A DNA stretch of 64,000 bases from Marinobacter segnicrescens (GCF_900111555.1 NZ_FOHZ01000007.1:124001-188000); one strand, 5' to 3'. Shown: positions 1 to 9,777, numbered from the stretch's first letter. Made by a program: numbers and translations. Notes: generated from the letters alone by a model not told the origin.

Positions 1-154
1 TGACGATCTGGGTTCCCTGGACATTGTCGTTCTCGGCCGCCAGAACCTGGCAGGTCAGGACAACCAGGTCCTGCACCGCGCACTGAACGACATCTGGCAA
101 AAGCTGGCCAGGAAGTCACCTGGTAACGATACCGGTCTGAACCGGTCAGGATAG
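1..154 (+). CDS. rnpA: Ribonuclease P protein component, 3' end only
   Basis: This is the C-terminal 50 residues of RnpA, the basic protein that helps the RNase P RNA cleave 5' leaders from tRNA precursors. Reading from base 2, the frame gives the family's C-terminal pattern [11 protein letters not shown], followed by a helix ending in IWQKLARK, and stops at 152-154. The start lies outside the window. It is followed 5 bases later by yidD and then yidC, the usual rpmH-rnpA-yidD-yidC-mnmE order. That order implies that rpmH, and probably dnaA, lie just upstream of base 1. Confidence 0.85.
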   Translation, partial: DDLGSLDIVVLGRQNLAGQDNQVLHRALNDIWQKLARKSPGNDTGLNRSG

Positions 155-159
155 GCACT

Positions 160-417
160 ATGCGATCTCTCCTGGTCATCCCCATCCAAGTCTATCGTTA
201 CGCCATCAGTCCGATGATGGCCAGTCACTGCCGCCATATCCCCAGCTGTTCTACCTATGCACTCGAAGCTATCGAAACCCATGGCTCGTGGAAAGGTGCT
301 CTGCTGACAGCACGCCGACTGTCACACTGTCATCCCTGGGGCACACACGGATATGACCCGGTGCCCGGTACAGACCGGTCCACCACACCAATAAAAGCCA
401 ACCCAACTGCAGACTAA
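160..417 (+). CDS. yidD: Membrane protein insertion efficiency factor YidD
   Basis: An 85-residue protein of the YidD family, thought to assist YidC-dependent insertion of inner-membrane proteins. It shows the family's amphipathic N-terminus, with [19 protein letters not shown] near residues 11-29, and the conserved Cys-rich [14 protein letters not shown] stretch that follows. Length matches the family (about 70-90 residues). It lies 5 bases after rnpA and 4 bases before yidC, so the three are probably co-transcribed and translationally coupled. Confidence 0.9.
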   Translation: MRSLLVIPIQVYRYAISPMMASHCRHIPSCSTYALEAIETHGSWKGALLTARRLSHCHPWGTHGYDPVPGTDRSTTPIKANPTAD

Positions 418-421
418 GTTT

Positions 422-2125
422 ATGGACATTCAGCGCATCGTATTATTTGCCGGTCTTGCCATTGTCAGCTACCTGATGGTTCTTGCCTGGAACGAGGATT
501 ACAACCAGCCTGCCGAGCCCGTCGCTGTCGAGGAGCAAACTGCCAACCTGCGCGATGCCGCCACCGATGATGAAATGTCCCTTCCTGACAGCAGTGGCTC
601 AACAGACAGCGCCACCGTTGATGAATTCTCTGCTCCGGGTGACGCTACCACCGCAACTCCTTCGGACCTTTCTGCAAGTGACCGCGTGGTAACGGTGAGA
701 ACCGACGTGCTGGAACTGAAGATTGATCGTATTGGTGGCAATCTGGTGGAAGCGTCTCTGCTGGACTACGATCGAACCCTCGATAGTGCAGAGCCTCTTC
801 GTGTACTTCAGACCTCGGATAACCGCACCTATTTCCTGGAAAGCGGGATGATTGGTCAAAATGGGTTCGACAGTCGCCGCAATGGTGAGCCTCCGGTCTA
901 TCAGGTCGACAACCGTGAAATCACCCTTGAGGATGGCCAGGATTCCCTCCAGGTTGATCTGAGGTACCAGACCGAACAAGGTATTGCCGTTATCAAGCGC
1001 TATAGCCTTTCCCGGAACAGCTATGAAATCGATGTGGAATACCTCATCGACAACCGTTCCGAGCAACCCTGGCAAGGCAACTTCACCGGCAAGATCGTGC
1101 GCGATGAAGCGCCCGACCCGACCGCACAGAACAGCATGGGCATCCGTGCCTTCCTGGGCCTGGTCATCAGCTCACCGGAAGATCCCTACGAGAAGTTTGA
1201 TTTCTCCGACCTGGAAGATGATCGCATCAACCAGCCTGTGACCAATGGCTGGCTGGCGTTTTTGCAGCACTATTTCATTTCCGCCTGGATTCCGCCACGG
1301 GACCAGACGCACCAGTTCCAGACCACCCGTCGTGGTAACCTCAATGTGATGGGTTTTGTCAGCCCGGCCACTGTCATTGAACCCGGCGAGACCGGGCGTG
1401 CCGGCGCCCGTATCTACGTCGGTCCGAAAATTATCGAACGCCTGGAAGGCGTGGCGCCGAACCTGGACCGCACCGTCGACTTCGGCTTCCTGTTCTTTAT
1501 TTCGCTGCCACTGTTCATCTTCATGGACTGGATCCACAGCCTGGTCGGCAACTGGGGTGTGTCCATCATCCTGCTTACTGTGGTGGTGAAGGCCGTCTTC
1601 TTCAAACTGTCTGCAACCAGTTACCGCTCAATGGCTCGTATGCGGGCGGTGGCACCACAGCTGACCCGTTTGCGTGAACTCTACGGCGATGACCGTCAGC
1701 GCATGTCCCAGGAAATGATGGCCCTGTACAAGAAGGAGAAAATCAATCCTCTTGGTGGCTGTTTACCCATCCTGGTGCAAATGCCGGTATTCATTGCCCT
1801 GTACTGGGTACTGTTCGAGAGTGTGCAGCTGCGCCATGCCCCGTTCATGTTGTGGATCCAGGATCTGTCCCAGATGGACCCCTATTTCATCCTGCCGATC
1901 CTGATGGGTGCGAGCATGATGTTGCAGATGCACCTGAACCCGACACCACCGGACCCCATGCAGGCCAAGATCATGAAGCTGATGCCGATTATCTTCACCG
2001 TGTTCTTCCTGTGGTTCCCGGCCGGTCTGGTACTGTACTGGCTCACCAACAACATTCTGTCCATTGCCCAGCAGTGGTACATTACTCGGAAGATCGAGTC
2101 AGAGATGGCGACACGAAAGGCCTGA
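422..2125 (+). CDS. yidC: Membrane protein insertase YidC
   Basis: A 567-residue YidC/Oxa1 insertase that inserts and folds inner-membrane proteins alone or with SecYEG. It has an N-terminal membrane anchor (residues about 5-22), a large periplasmic beta-sandwich domain (about 60-340), then the conserved Oxa1 core. The core starts at the membrane segment containing LFFISLPLFIFMDWIH and includes the cytoplasmic hairpin and the LPILVQMPVFIALYWVLFES segment. The tail is basic. Length is normal for gammaproteobacteria. No strong ribosome-binding site is seen, so the start is probably coupled to yidD, whose stop is 4 bases upstream. A strong terminator follows directly. Confidence 0.97.
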   Translation: MDIQRIVLFAGLAIVSYLMVLAWNEDYNQPAEPVAVEEQTANLRDAATDDEMSLPDSSGSTDSATVDEFSAPGDATTATPSDLSASDRVVTVRTDVLELKIDRIGGNLVEASLLDYDRTLDSAEPLRVLQTSDNRTYFLESGMIGQNGFDSRRNGEPPVYQVDNREITLEDGQDSLQVDLRYQTEQGIAVIKRYSLSRNSYEIDVEYLIDNRSEQPWQGNFTGKIVRDEAPDPTAQNSMGIRAFLGLVISSPEDPYEKFDFSDLEDDRINQPVTNGWLAFLQHYFISAWIPPRDQTHQFQTTRRGNLNVMGFVSPATVIEPGETGRAGARIYVGPKIIERLEGVAPNLDRTVDFGFLFFISLPLFIFMDWIHSLVGNWGVSIILLTVVVKAVFFKLSATSYRSMARMRAVAPQLTRLRELYGDDRQRMSQEMMALYKKEKINPLGGCLPILVQMPVFIALYWVLFESVQLRHAPFMLWIQDLSQMDPYFILPILMGASMMLQMHLNPTPPDPMQAKIMKLMPIIFTVFFLWFPAGLVLYWLTNNILSIAQQWYITRKIESEMATRKA

Positions 2126-2147
2126 CAGGCCGGGTCTATGTCACCAA

Positions 2148-2182
2148 CAAAGCGGGGCTCCTCAGGGAGCCCCGCTTTGTTT
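2148..2182 (+). terminator. Rho-independent terminator after yidC
   Basis: A perfect 13-14 bp GC-rich stem (arms 2148-2161 and 2166-2179, 4-base loop TCAG) is followed by a short T-rich stretch. It closes the rnpA-yidD-yidC unit and lies directly upstream of the mnmE ribosome-binding site. Confidence 0.8.
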
Positions 2183-2197
2183 GTATCGGAGGAAAGC

Positions 2198-3568
2198 GTG
2201 CAAGGTATAACTGAAACCATCACAGCGATTGCCACGGCACCCGGCCAGGCGGGCGTCGGTATCGTGCGTGTCTCCGGCCCGGGCGTCAGGGCCATTGCTT
2301 CGTCAATTCTGGGCTTTGAACCAAAACCCCGGTACGCCCACTACGGTCCCTTCCTCGACAACAACGGCCAGCTGATCGATGAAGGGATTGGTCTGTTCTT
2401 CCCCAATCCGCACTCCTTCACCGGCGAGGATGTGCTGGAACTCCAGGGCCATGGCGGCACAGTCATCCTCGACCTGCTGCTCAGGCGGGTCTGTGAACTG
2501 GGGGCACGCCTGGCACGTCCCGGGGAATTTTCCGAACGGGCCTTTCTCAATGACAAGCTCGACCTGGCGCAGGCCGAAGCGATTGCGGACCTGATCGAGA
2601 GCAGTTCCGAGCAGGCAGCAAGGTCTGCCGTGCAATCGTTGCAGGGAGTCTTTTCCCGCCGGATCAACGAGCTTGTGGATTCGGTCACCCATCTACGCAT
2701 TTATGTGGAAGCGGCGATCGATTTTCCTGAAGAGGAGATCGACTTCCTCGCTGACGGCAAGGTTGCGGCCGACCTGGAACAGATTCTGGCGGACCTTGAG
2801 AAGATCCTTGCGGAGGCCCACCAGGGCAGCCTGCTTCGTGACGGTATGAAAGTCGTCATCGCGGGACGCCCCAATGCCGGCAAGTCCAGCCTGCTCAATG
2901 CCCTTGCCGGCCGGGAAGCGGCCATCGTCACCGCCATTGAGGGTACAACCCGGGATGTTCTGAGGGAGCATATCCACATCGATGGTATGCCGCTGCATAT
3001 CATTGATACCGCCGGCCTGCGTGATAGCCCGGACGAGGTGGAACAGATTGGCATTGCCCGGGCCTGGGAGGAAATCCGCCAGGCTGACCGTATCCTGTTA
3101 ATGGTGGATGCAACCACCACGGCAGAAACCGAACCCCATGCCATCTGGCCGGACTTTATTGACCAGTTGCCAGATAGTGCACCGGTAACGGTCATCCGGA
3201 ACAAAGTGGACCTTTCCGGGGAAACCGTGGGCATCTCCGCAGAACCCCATGAATCGGCGCCGGTTATCCGACTTGCGGCCAAGTCGGCGGAAGGGCTTGA
3301 GGTATTGCGGGATCACCTCAAGCAGTGCATGGGCTTTGCTACGACGACGGAAGGCGGCTTCCTCGCGCGGCGTCGTCACCTCGATGCCCTGGAACGGGCG
3401 CTTACCTCCCTCAGGACGGGACAGGAACAATTGCAGGGTTATGGTGCCGGTGAGCTGTTGGCGGAAGACCTCCGTACCGCCCAGGATGCCCTGGGTGAAA
3501 TCACCGGGGCCATGACCTCGGACGACTTGCTGGGCAAGATCTTCAGTAGTTTTTGCATCGGCAAATAG
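2198..3568 (+). CDS. mnmE: tRNA modification GTPase MnmE (TrmE)
   Basis: With MnmG, this GTPase makes the 5-carboxymethylaminomethyl group on wobble uridines of certain tRNAs. The 456-residue protein has an N-terminal tetrahydrofolate-binding domain ([19 protein letters not shown]), a helical domain, an inserted Ras-like G domain (GRPNAGKS near 223-230, DTAGLR near 270, NKVD near 335-338) and the invariant C-terminal CIGK. I place the start at the GTG at 2198, behind a GGAGGA site at 2188-2193. An in-frame ATG exists at 2138, but using it would translate the yidC terminator hairpin and give 20 extra residues unlike the family. Its partner mnmG is 11 kb downstream. Confidence 0.95.
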   Translation: MQGITETITAIATAPGQAGVGIVRVSGPGVRAIASSILGFEPKPRYAHYGPFLDNNGQLIDEGIGLFFPNPHSFTGEDVLELQGHGGTVILDLLLRRVCELGARLARPGEFSERAFLNDKLDLAQAEAIADLIESSSEQAARSAVQSLQGVFSRRINELVDSVTHLRIYVEAAIDFPEEEIDFLADGKVAADLEQILADLEKILAEAHQGSLLRDGMKVVIAGRPNAGKSSLLNALAGREAAIVTAIEGTTRDVLREHIHIDGMPLHIIDTAGLRDSPDEVEQIGIARAWEEIRQADRILLMVDATTTAETEPHAIWPDFIDQLPDSAPVTVIRNKVDLSGETVGISAEPHESAPVIRLAAKSAEGLEVLRDHLKQCMGFATTTEGGFLARRRHLDALERALTSLRTGQEQLQGYGAGELLAEDLRTAQDALGEITGAMTSDDLLGKIFSSFCIGK

Positions 3569-3630
3569 CTCGTGACATGTGCCATTAAATAGCACGCATC
3601 GTCCCGGAATCTGACCTGTTAACCTTAATT

Positions 3631-3643
3631 AATAATTATTATC
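3631..3643 (+). promoter_or_regulatory. Candidate Fur box
   Basis: AATAATTATTATC matches the hexamer-1-hexamer Fur core GATAAT-N-ATTATC with one mismatch. It lies in an AT-rich patch about 45 bases upstream of a TonB-dependent receptor gene, which fits iron-repressed expression. Inferred from sequence only. Confidence 0.65.
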
Positions 3644-3686
3644 ATTTGCTCCTGAAAATTGATCCAGACATCATTCAGGAGCCACC

Positions 3687-5918
3687 ATGTTCACTCGACC
3701 TTCTCTTCTGGCAAGCGCTGTCGCGTTTGCTACCTCGGGTATCAGTCTGCAAGCTACCGCCCAGCCAATAGAACTTGATGAACTGGTGGTTTCGGCCTCT
3801 GGTTTCGAGCAGAAGGTCACCGATGCCCCTGCAAGTATCAGTGTCATCACTCAGGAGCAATTGAGTTCCCGGGCGTTCAGCAATATTGCGGAAGCGCTGG
3901 ACGGCGTTGAAGGCGTCGACATTCGCCAGGGGACTGGAAAAACCGGTGGCCTGAACATCAGTATCCGGGGGCTGCCCAGCGAATATACCCTGATTCTGGT
4001 TGACGGCCGTCGTCAGAACACCGGCGGCAATGTTACTCCCAATGGTTTCGGTGAAACCGCCACCAGCTTTATACCACCCCTGTCTGCGATCGAACGGATT
4101 GAGGTAATCCGCGGCCCGATGTCGACCTTGTACGGCTCTGATGCCATGGGCGGTGTGATTAACATCATTACCAGGAATGTCGCTGATGAATGGACCGGCT
4201 CCGTTACCGTTCAGCAAACCCTGCAGGAAGATCGCGAATTCGGTAACGACACCACAACCGAGTTTTTCACCACCGGTCCTTTGGTCGAGGGCATGCTGGG
4301 ACTGCAGGTTCGAGGCCGTGTTTATGATCGTGGTGAGTCAGATTTGCGGTTCGAGGACGGTAGCATTGTCAACCGACGGGGAGCTGCTCCCGTTGAAGGT
4401 CGTACTTATAGCATCGGCTCTCGTCTGACCCTGGCGCCGACCAGCAATCACGATCTGTATCTGGATTTTGAGCGTGGCCGTCAGGTGTATAACAACGATG
4501 ACTGTCAGTTGGGAAATCTCGATGGGTATGAAGGTGGCAGTAACACGGCGGGCTGTCTGGATGTTGATCCGGACAAGATTAACGGCTACGACGATGAACT
4601 GCGTTTCTACCGCGATCAGGTAGCGCTCGGCCATACCGGTCGTTTCCAACTCGGTACGTTGACCAGCACCCTTACCCATAACAAGACTGAAACGCTGGGC
4701 CGGACCATTCCTGGTACCCGGGGTGATGCCTATGCCGCGCCATTCGATTACATGGTCGCAGGTGACGAACGTACCCTGGAATCCAGGGACCTGGTGCTGG
4801 ACAGCAAGTTCGTCACCCCGCTGGGTGAGTCGCATATCGTTACCGTGGGTGGTCAGTACTGGGACGCGGAAGTGACCGACGGTATTGCCGGTGAAGACTT
4901 CGAGCGCACCTCCTGGGCCGTATTCCTGGAAGACGAATGGAGCCTGACCGACGACCTTTACCTGACTCTCGGTGCCCGGCACGAAAAATACGATGGTTTT
5001 GACGGCCAGGTCAGTCCGCGGGCCTACCTGGTATGGAACCCTCTGAGTCAGTGGACGTTCAAGGGCGGTGTCAGCCGTGGTTTCCGAGCGCCGTCGGTGA
5101 ACGATCTGCACGATGGCATCTCCTCCGTCAGTGGTCAGGGAAGCACGATTGCATTCGGTAACCCGGATCTGGAGCCGGAAATTACCACTAACACCGAGTT
5201 GGGCGCGTACTACGACAACCTGGACGGTTTTAAGGCCAATGTGACGGTCTTCCATAACCGCTTTAAAGACAAAATCGATTCCGGGACTCCGATCCCCAAC
5301 TGTTTTGCCGAAGACGATCCTGGTCTCCCCGGCTGCATCAGCTACGGTCCAGGCTTTACTCAGGAAGACTTCACACAACAGATCAACATAGGCAAAGCCG
5401 AAACCCGTGGAATCGAACTGGGTAGCAGCTGGCAATTTGCGCCCGAGTGGAGCGTGTCCGGTAACTACACATTCACTGATAGTGAACAGAAGAGCGGAGA
5501 GAACAAGGGCGCCCCCTTGACCAATACTCCGGAACACCTGGTGAATGCTGCCATTAACTGGCAGGCGACCCCCGCTCTGGATCTGTGGTTCAAGGGGGAA
5601 TACCGCAGCAAGCGTGAGCGTTTTACCGACAAGTACGAGAACCTGTCCCCGGCAAACAAGCTGATCGACGATCAGGTTGGCGATCTGAAAGGCTATTCCG
5701 TATTCCACCTGGGGGGCTCCTACCAGGCAGCCGAGAATATTACGTTGAATGCAGCCATCTACAATCTGTTTGACAAGGACTTTACGGAAGGCGAGCGCTA
5801 CCTCAACGGGAACGGGGAGGAGGCCTTCGTTTCCAGCTACATTCAGTCTGGCCGTTCGATTGACGGTACGATTGAAGACGGCCGCAGGCTATGGCTGTCA
5901 GCAACGGTGGGTTTCTGA
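3687..5918 (+). CDS. TonB-dependent outer-membrane siderophore receptor (FepA/CirA-like)
   Basis: A 743-residue outer-membrane receptor. It has a signal peptide (about residues 1-25, cleavage near TAQP), a TonB-box-like segment (ELDELVVSAS), a plug domain (about 40-160, with SIRGLPSEYTLILVDGRR and IEVIRGPMSTLYGSDAMGGV), and then a 22-strand barrel ending in the expected terminal aromatic residue (ATVGF). Plug motifs resemble catecholate-siderophore receptors of the FepA/CirA/ViuA group, but the ligand cannot be read from sequence. A candidate Fur box precedes it and a terminator follows. It is monocistronic, with no siderophore synthesis genes nearby. Confidence 0.9.
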   Translation: MFTRPSLLASAVAFATSGISLQATAQPIELDELVVSASGFEQKVTDAPASISVITQEQLSSRAFSNIAEALDGVEGVDIRQGTGKTGGLNISIRGLPSEYTLILVDGRRQNTGGNVTPNGFGETATSFIPPLSAIERIEVIRGPMSTLYGSDAMGGVINIITRNVADEWTGSVTVQQTLQEDREFGNDTTTEFFTTGPLVEGMLGLQVRGRVYDRGESDLRFEDGSIVNRRGAAPVEGRTYSIGSRLTLAPTSNHDLYLDFERGRQVYNNDDCQLGNLDGYEGGSNTAGCLDVDPDKINGYDDELRFYRDQVALGHTGRFQLGTLTSTLTHNKTETLGRTIPGTRGDAYAAPFDYMVAGDERTLESRDLVLDSKFVTPLGESHIVTVGGQYWDAEVTDGIAGEDFERTSWAVFLEDEWSLTDDLYLTLGARHEKYDGFDGQVSPRAYLVWNPLSQWTFKGGVSRGFRAPSVNDLHDGISSVSGQGSTIAFGNPDLEPEITTNTELGAYYDNLDGFKANVTVFHNRFKDKIDSGTPIPNCFAEDDPGLPGCISYGPGFTQEDFTQQINIGKAETRGIELGSSWQFAPEWSVSGNYTFTDSEQKSGENKGAPLTNTPEHLVNAAINWQATPALDLWFKGEYRSKRERFTDKYENLSPANKLIDDQVGDLKGYSVFHLGGSYQAAENITLNAAIYNLFDKDFTEGERYLNGNGEEAFVSSYIQSGRSIDGTIEDGRRLWLSATVGF

Positions 5919-5953
5919 GGGTTCCAGGCAACCTGAGACCAAAGATGCAGAGC

Positions 5954-5986
5954 AAAGGGGGCGGCCTTCGGGCTACCCCTTTTTTG
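5954..5986 (+). terminator. Terminator after the TonB receptor
   Basis: Arms AAAGGGG and CCCCTTT enclose an inner GCC-TTCG-GGC hairpin, with a run of T directly after. It is 35 bases downstream of the receptor stop codon. Confidence 0.75.
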
Positions 5987-6063
5987 TTTCAGTGTTCCAT
6001 GTTTCCCCTCCATGCCCGGGCACGCTAGCATAGCTGGACATATCCCCCTACTGGAGTCCGTTC

Positions 6064-6756
6064 ATGTTCCCAGCGGCGTTCATCCCTTTCCGTTCAAGTA
6101 CCGTCCTTGGTTCAATTCGTCCCACGGTGGCGCTGTGCTTGCTGCTTGCCCTGACCGGTTGCAGTACCGTGTATTACAACACCATGGAAAAACTGGGCTT
6201 TGAGAAACGAGACATACTGGTGGACCGGGTCGAGAATGCCCGGGATTCGCAGGACGAGGCGCAGGAGACGTTCCGTTCATCCCTGGAACGGTTTCAGAGT
6301 GTGGTGGATACACCGGATACACCCCTGAAGGAGAAGTACGAGGAGGTTCGGGATGCCTATGGCGATAGCGAAGCAGCAGCCGAAGATGTACGCGACCGGA
6401 TTGACTCCGTGGAAGACGTGGCTGGTGCCCTGTTTGAAGAGTGGGAGGATGAACTGGGTCGTTACGAAAGCCAGTCCCTGCGTCGTTCCAGCGAACAGAA
6501 ACTTGTGGAAACCCGCCGCCACTACGATCAGTTGATGGCCCGGATGCACGATGCTGAAGACCGGATGGAGCCGGTGTTGCAGGCATTCGAGGATCAGATG
6601 CTGTTCCTCAAGCATAACCTCAATGCCCAGGCCATTGCTGCGCTGGAGAGTGAGCTCGGCCGGATCCGGCAAGATGTGGACTCCCTGATCCGGGAGATGG
6701 AAGACGCCATTGCCGAATCTGACGCGTTTATCCAGCGTTTTCGTGATCAGCAATAG
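6064..6756 (+). CDS. DUF2959 family lipoprotein
   Basis: A 230-residue predicted lipoprotein. A hydrophobic leader ends in the lipobox LTGC (Cys at about residue 34), followed by a long, highly charged, almost wholly helical and probably coiled-coil body. The string YYNTMEKLGFEKRDILVDRV after the Cys is typical of the DUF2959 family as I remember it. Function is unknown. The start has a TGGAG site 7 bases upstream. The gene is flanked by its own terminators, so it is probably monocistronic and its neighbours say little about its role. Confidence 0.8.
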   Translation: MFPAAFIPFRSSTVLGSIRPTVALCLLLALTGCSTVYYNTMEKLGFEKRDILVDRVENARDSQDEAQETFRSSLERFQSVVDTPDTPLKEKYEEVRDAYGDSEAAAEDVRDRIDSVEDVAGALFEEWEDELGRYESQSLRRSSEQKLVETRRHYDQLMARMHDAEDRMEPVLQAFEDQMLFLKHNLNAQAIAALESELGRIRQDVDSLIREMEDAIAESDAFIQRFRDQQ

Positions 6757-6782
6757 TGGTAACTGACTAAAACGGTTCGATT

Positions 6783-6806
6783 AAGGGGCTTGGCAGCCCC
6801 TTTTTT
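6783..6806 (+). terminator. Terminator after the DUF2959 lipoprotein gene
   Basis: A perfect 8 bp stem (AAGGGGCT/AGCCCCTT) with loop TGGC and a following T run, 26 bases after the stop codon. Confidence 0.85.
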
Positions 6807-6919
6807 GTGTTAAGTCAATTTTCCCGTCGATACGGGTTGAATCCCGTTCTGGAGAACCCGGGGCATTGCTACTATGTTTATGAAACCTTGGTAATGGTCC
6901 GGGAAGAGGGAGAGCTGCA

Positions 6920-7975
6920 ATGAAACTATCCACCGCTATAATGCTGACCGCGGGACTCATGACCGGGGCCCAGGCTGCCCTGGCTAACAGTGAATTGAGA
7001 GACCGTGCGTCGACCATGTTCAGTGCCGTACCCAAATATCCACCTGTCATTGACGGCAACGAACTCACTGCTGCCAAGGTTGAGCTGGGCAAGATGCTGT
7101 TCTTTGAACCGCGCCTGTCCTCCAGCCACCTGATCAGCTGTAACACCTGTCATAACGTGGGTATGGGCGGCCATGACTACCTGCCGACCTCCATTGGTCA
7201 CGGCTGGCAGAAAGGGCCACGTAACTCTCCCACCGTGTTTAATGCGGTGTTCAACAGTGCCCAGTTCTGGGACGGCCGTGCCGCTGATCTGGCTGAACAG
7301 GCCAAGGGCCCGGTTCAGGCCGGTGTGGAAATGAGCAGTACCCCGGAACGTGTGGTAGCAACGCTGTCATCAATGCCAGAGTATGTCGAGCGTTTCAAAG
7401 ATGCCTTCCCGGGTGAGGAAAATCCGGTGACCTTTGACAATATGGCCACTGCCATTGAAGCATTTGAAGCTACGCTTATCACACCAGACGCAGAGTTTGA
7501 CCAGTTCCTGAGGGGCAATGACAGCGCGCTCAACGAGGAAGAGCAGGAGGGTCTGGCCCTTTTCATGGACAAGGGCTGTGCCGCCTGTCATGGCGGGGTC
7601 AACTTCGGAGGTGAAGGTTACTACCCGTTCGGGCTTGTTACCCGCCCGGGTGCAGAAATCCTGCCGGAAGGGGACAAGGGTCGGTTCGCAGTCACCGAAA
7701 CGGCCTCTGACGAATATGTTTTCCGTGCTGCGCCCTTGCGGAACATCGAGCTGACCGCCCCTTACTTCCATTCCGGCGCAGTCTGGAGCCTGGAAGAAGC
7801 GGTGGCCGTGATGGGGACTGCCCAGCTTGGTACGGAGTTGAGTGATGACGAAGTACAGTCCATCGTCGCGTTCCTGAAAACGCTGACCGGTGATATCCCG
7901 GAAGTCCGTTATCCGGAACTGCCGCCGAGCACTGACGAAACGCCGCGTCCGGCACCCATGTCGGCCCTTAATTAA
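6920..7975 (+). CDS. Di-haem cytochrome c peroxidase
   Basis: A 351-residue periplasmic protein of the bacterial CcpA/MauG family, which reduces hydrogen peroxide using electrons from c-type cytochromes. A Sec signal peptide (1-22, cleavage after ALA) is followed by two haem c sites, CNTCH at 74-78 and CAACH at 220-224. Family motifs such as GLVTRPGAE and PYFHSG lie in the second domain. Length is normal. The ribosome-binding region GGGAGAG precedes the ATG. It is monocistronic and ends at a hairpin shared with the convergent ectD gene. The electron donor is not encoded nearby. Confidence 0.9.
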   Translation: MKLSTAIMLTAGLMTGAQAALANSELRDRASTMFSAVPKYPPVIDGNELTAAKVELGKMLFFEPRLSSSHLISCNTCHNVGMGGHDYLPTSIGHGWQKGPRNSPTVFNAVFNSAQFWDGRAADLAEQAKGPVQAGVEMSSTPERVVATLSSMPEYVERFKDAFPGEENPVTFDNMATAIEAFEATLITPDAEFDQFLRGNDSALNEEEQEGLALFMDKGCAACHGGVNFGGEGYYPFGLVTRPGAEILPEGDKGRFAVTETASDEYVFRAAPLRNIELTAPYFHSGAVWSLEEAVAVMGTAQLGTELSDDEVQSIVAFLKTLTGDIPEVRYPELPPSTDETPRPAPMSALN

Positions 7976-7992
7976 AGGCAGTGAAAGAAACA

Positions 7993-8022
7993 GAAAGGGG
8001 AAGCCTGCGGGCTTCCCCTTTC
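7993..8022. terminator. Bidirectional terminator between cytochrome c peroxidase and ectD
   Basis: A perfect 13 bp stem (7993-8005 with 8010-8022, loop TGCG), flanked by A/T runs inside the arms, lies between two convergent genes. It could serve both strands. The T tract on either side is short. Confidence 0.7.
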
Positions 8023-8053
8023 TGCGTTTACGGGCGTGTGGTGGCCCGGGTAT

Positions 8054-8986
8054 TCAGCAGGTTCGGCGCACGTCCTCGCGCACCGGCTGCAGCGCGCGGG
8101 TATTGGTGCGGTTCCCCAGGAAGTCCGGACGCGGCTTGTTGCCACAGAATGGCTCCACCAGCTGGTTCTCCACACTGTTGAACACGAAGAACAGGTTACT
8201 CCGCGGCCAGGGTGACATATTGGCGTTGGAGGCATGGAGCGTGTTGCACTCGAAAATGATCAGCGAGCCGGCAGGGCCGGTGGGTGCCTTGATGCCACGG
8301 GCATCTGCCATCTTCGCCAGGTCCCGGTCGTTGGGTACACCCAGTTCCTGTTTTTTCAGGGAATGCTGGTAGTTGTCCTCCGGAGTGCGACCGACGCAGG
8401 GGACGAACTTCTTGTGGGAGCCGGGGATCAGCATCAGGGGACCATTGAAGGGCGTGTTGTCGGTCAGGGCGATGGAGAAGCTGACCGCACGCATACGGGG
8501 CATGCCGTCCTCAGTGTGCCAGGTTTCGAAATCCGAGTGCCAGTCAAAGCCCTTGCCATGGAAACCTGGCTTGAAGTTGATCCGGGACTGGTGAATGTAT
8601 GCCTCACTGCCCAGCAACTGGTGCACCATGTCCAGAATCTCGGGGTCCCGGGTTAGCCGATCAAAGCGCTCGGATAACTCGTGCACACCAAAAACAGACC
8701 GGATTTCCTGCTTGCCGGGTTCGGTGATGGTGCCTTCCGCACGCAGGATATCTGGGTCATTTTCGTAGTCCCGCAGGTCCTGGCGGAACCGGGCGACGGT
8801 TTCCTGGTCGAGGAAGTTCGGGAAGGCGAGAAAGCCGTCCCGCTCGTACCGGGCCAGGTCGGTTTCACTCAGGGGACCGTGGGTCCGGACGGCGCCGGTG
8901 CTGTGCACCACCGGGTCAAGGCGGTCAAATGACGGGGTTGGGCGTTCAAGGCGACTGGGGTATAGATCCTGAGAACGAGTTTCCAT
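8054..8986 (-). CDS. ectD: Ectoine hydroxylase EctD
   Basis: A 310-residue Fe(II)/2-oxoglutarate dioxygenase that converts the compatible solute ectoine to 5-hydroxyectoine. The family signature is present as FDWHSDFETWHTEDGMP, giving metal ligands H150 and D152 with H251 (TLHAS) as the third. RSVFGVHELS and LMLIPGSHK are also typical. I take the ATG at 8984-8986, which has a strong AAGGAGG site 7 bases upstream. An in-frame upstream codon would extend the protein by 15 atypical residues. The ectABC synthesis genes are not beside it, so they must be elsewhere or absent. It is divergent from the DUF3833 lipoprotein gene. Confidence 0.95.
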   Translation of the reverse strand: METRSQDLYPSRLERPTPSFDRLDPVVHSTGAVRTHGPLSETDLARYERDGFLAFPNFLDQETVARFRQDLRDYENDPDILRAEGTITEPGKQEIRSVFGVHELSERFDRLTRDPEILDMVHQLLGSEAYIHQSRINFKPGFHGKGFDWHSDFETWHTEDGMPRMRAVSFSIALTDNTPFNGPLMLIPGSHKKFVPCVGRTPEDNYQHSLKKQELGVPNDRDLAKMADARGIKAPTGPAGSLIIFECNTLHASNANMSPWPRSNLFFVFNSVENQLVEPFCGNKPRPDFLGNRTNTRALQPVREDVRRTC

Positions 8987-9198
8987 ATTCGAACCTCCTT
9001 CCAGTAGGACTCGATGACTCAACTCACGCAATGAATACGATTAAAATCCTTTAAAAATAGAAAGTTGCAGATTTGCCGGGATGGCATTTGGTATCTATGG
9101 ATGATGCTCCGCAGTTTCAAGGCCCGTTAGTCACGACAGAACCGGCAACCGGTGCGGGTCGTATGTCTTCGCAATCAGCCGGTTGGAGTGTAAAGGTT

Positions 9199-9777
9199 AT
9201 GCAAACCCCTGTTTTTGCGACACGTAGTGGTGGTTTCGGTCACCGTATCTGGGTATTTTTGACGGTACTCATTCTTGCCGGTTGCGCCAGTCCGTCCATT
9301 GACGACTACAGCAATCGTGCACCTGAGCTGGTTCCGGATCAGTTTTTCCGGGGATCGCTGATCGCCCGGGGAGTGGTCAAGGACTTCTCGGGTGAAGTCA
9401 TTCGTACCTTTGATGCGGACATCCAGGCCCGCTGGGACGACGCTGGCGTCGGTACCCTGGACGAAGTGTTCCGGTTCGACGACGGCGAGGTCGACACCCG
9501 GGTCTGGACCCTCACCCCGGAAGACGGTGGTTACCGTGCAGAGGCCGGGGACGTTGTGGAGCCGGGCTTCATGACCTGGCGCGGCAACGCCCTCAACATG
9601 AATTATGTCCTGCGGGTACCGTATGGGGACGGCACCATTGATGTACGCATGGATGACTGGATGTACCTGGTGACACCGGACACCCTGATCAATGAGACCG
9701 CCATGAGCAAGTGGGGCATACCGGTGGGAGAAGTCGTGCTGGTCATCAGGCGCACCGGTGATACGGATAACAACTGA
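9199..9777 (+). CDS. DUF3833 family lipoprotein
   Basis: About 192 residues, with a basic N-terminus, one hydrophobic leader and a lipobox LAGC (Cys near residue 28). The body matches my memory of DUF3833 (FFRGSLIARGVVKDFSG near the start of the mature part, repeated Trp and Asp-rich strands later), probably a lipocalin-like beta barrel. Function is unknown. I chose the ATG at 9199 (AAAGG just upstream) because it places the leader directly at the N-terminus. In-frame upstream starts, the farthest at 9073, would add up to 42 non-signal-like residues. The RND adaptor gene begins 27 bases after the stop, suggesting one operon. Confidence 0.7.
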   Translation: MQTPVFATRSGGFGHRIWVFLTVLILAGCASPSIDDYSNRAPELVPDQFFRGSLIARGVVKDFSGEVIRTFDADIQARWDDAGVGTLDEVFRFDDGEVDTRVWTLTPEDGGYRAEAGDVVEPGFMTWRGNALNMNYVLRVPYGDGTIDVRMDDWMYLVTPDTLINETAMSKWGIPVGEVVLVIRRTGDTDNN

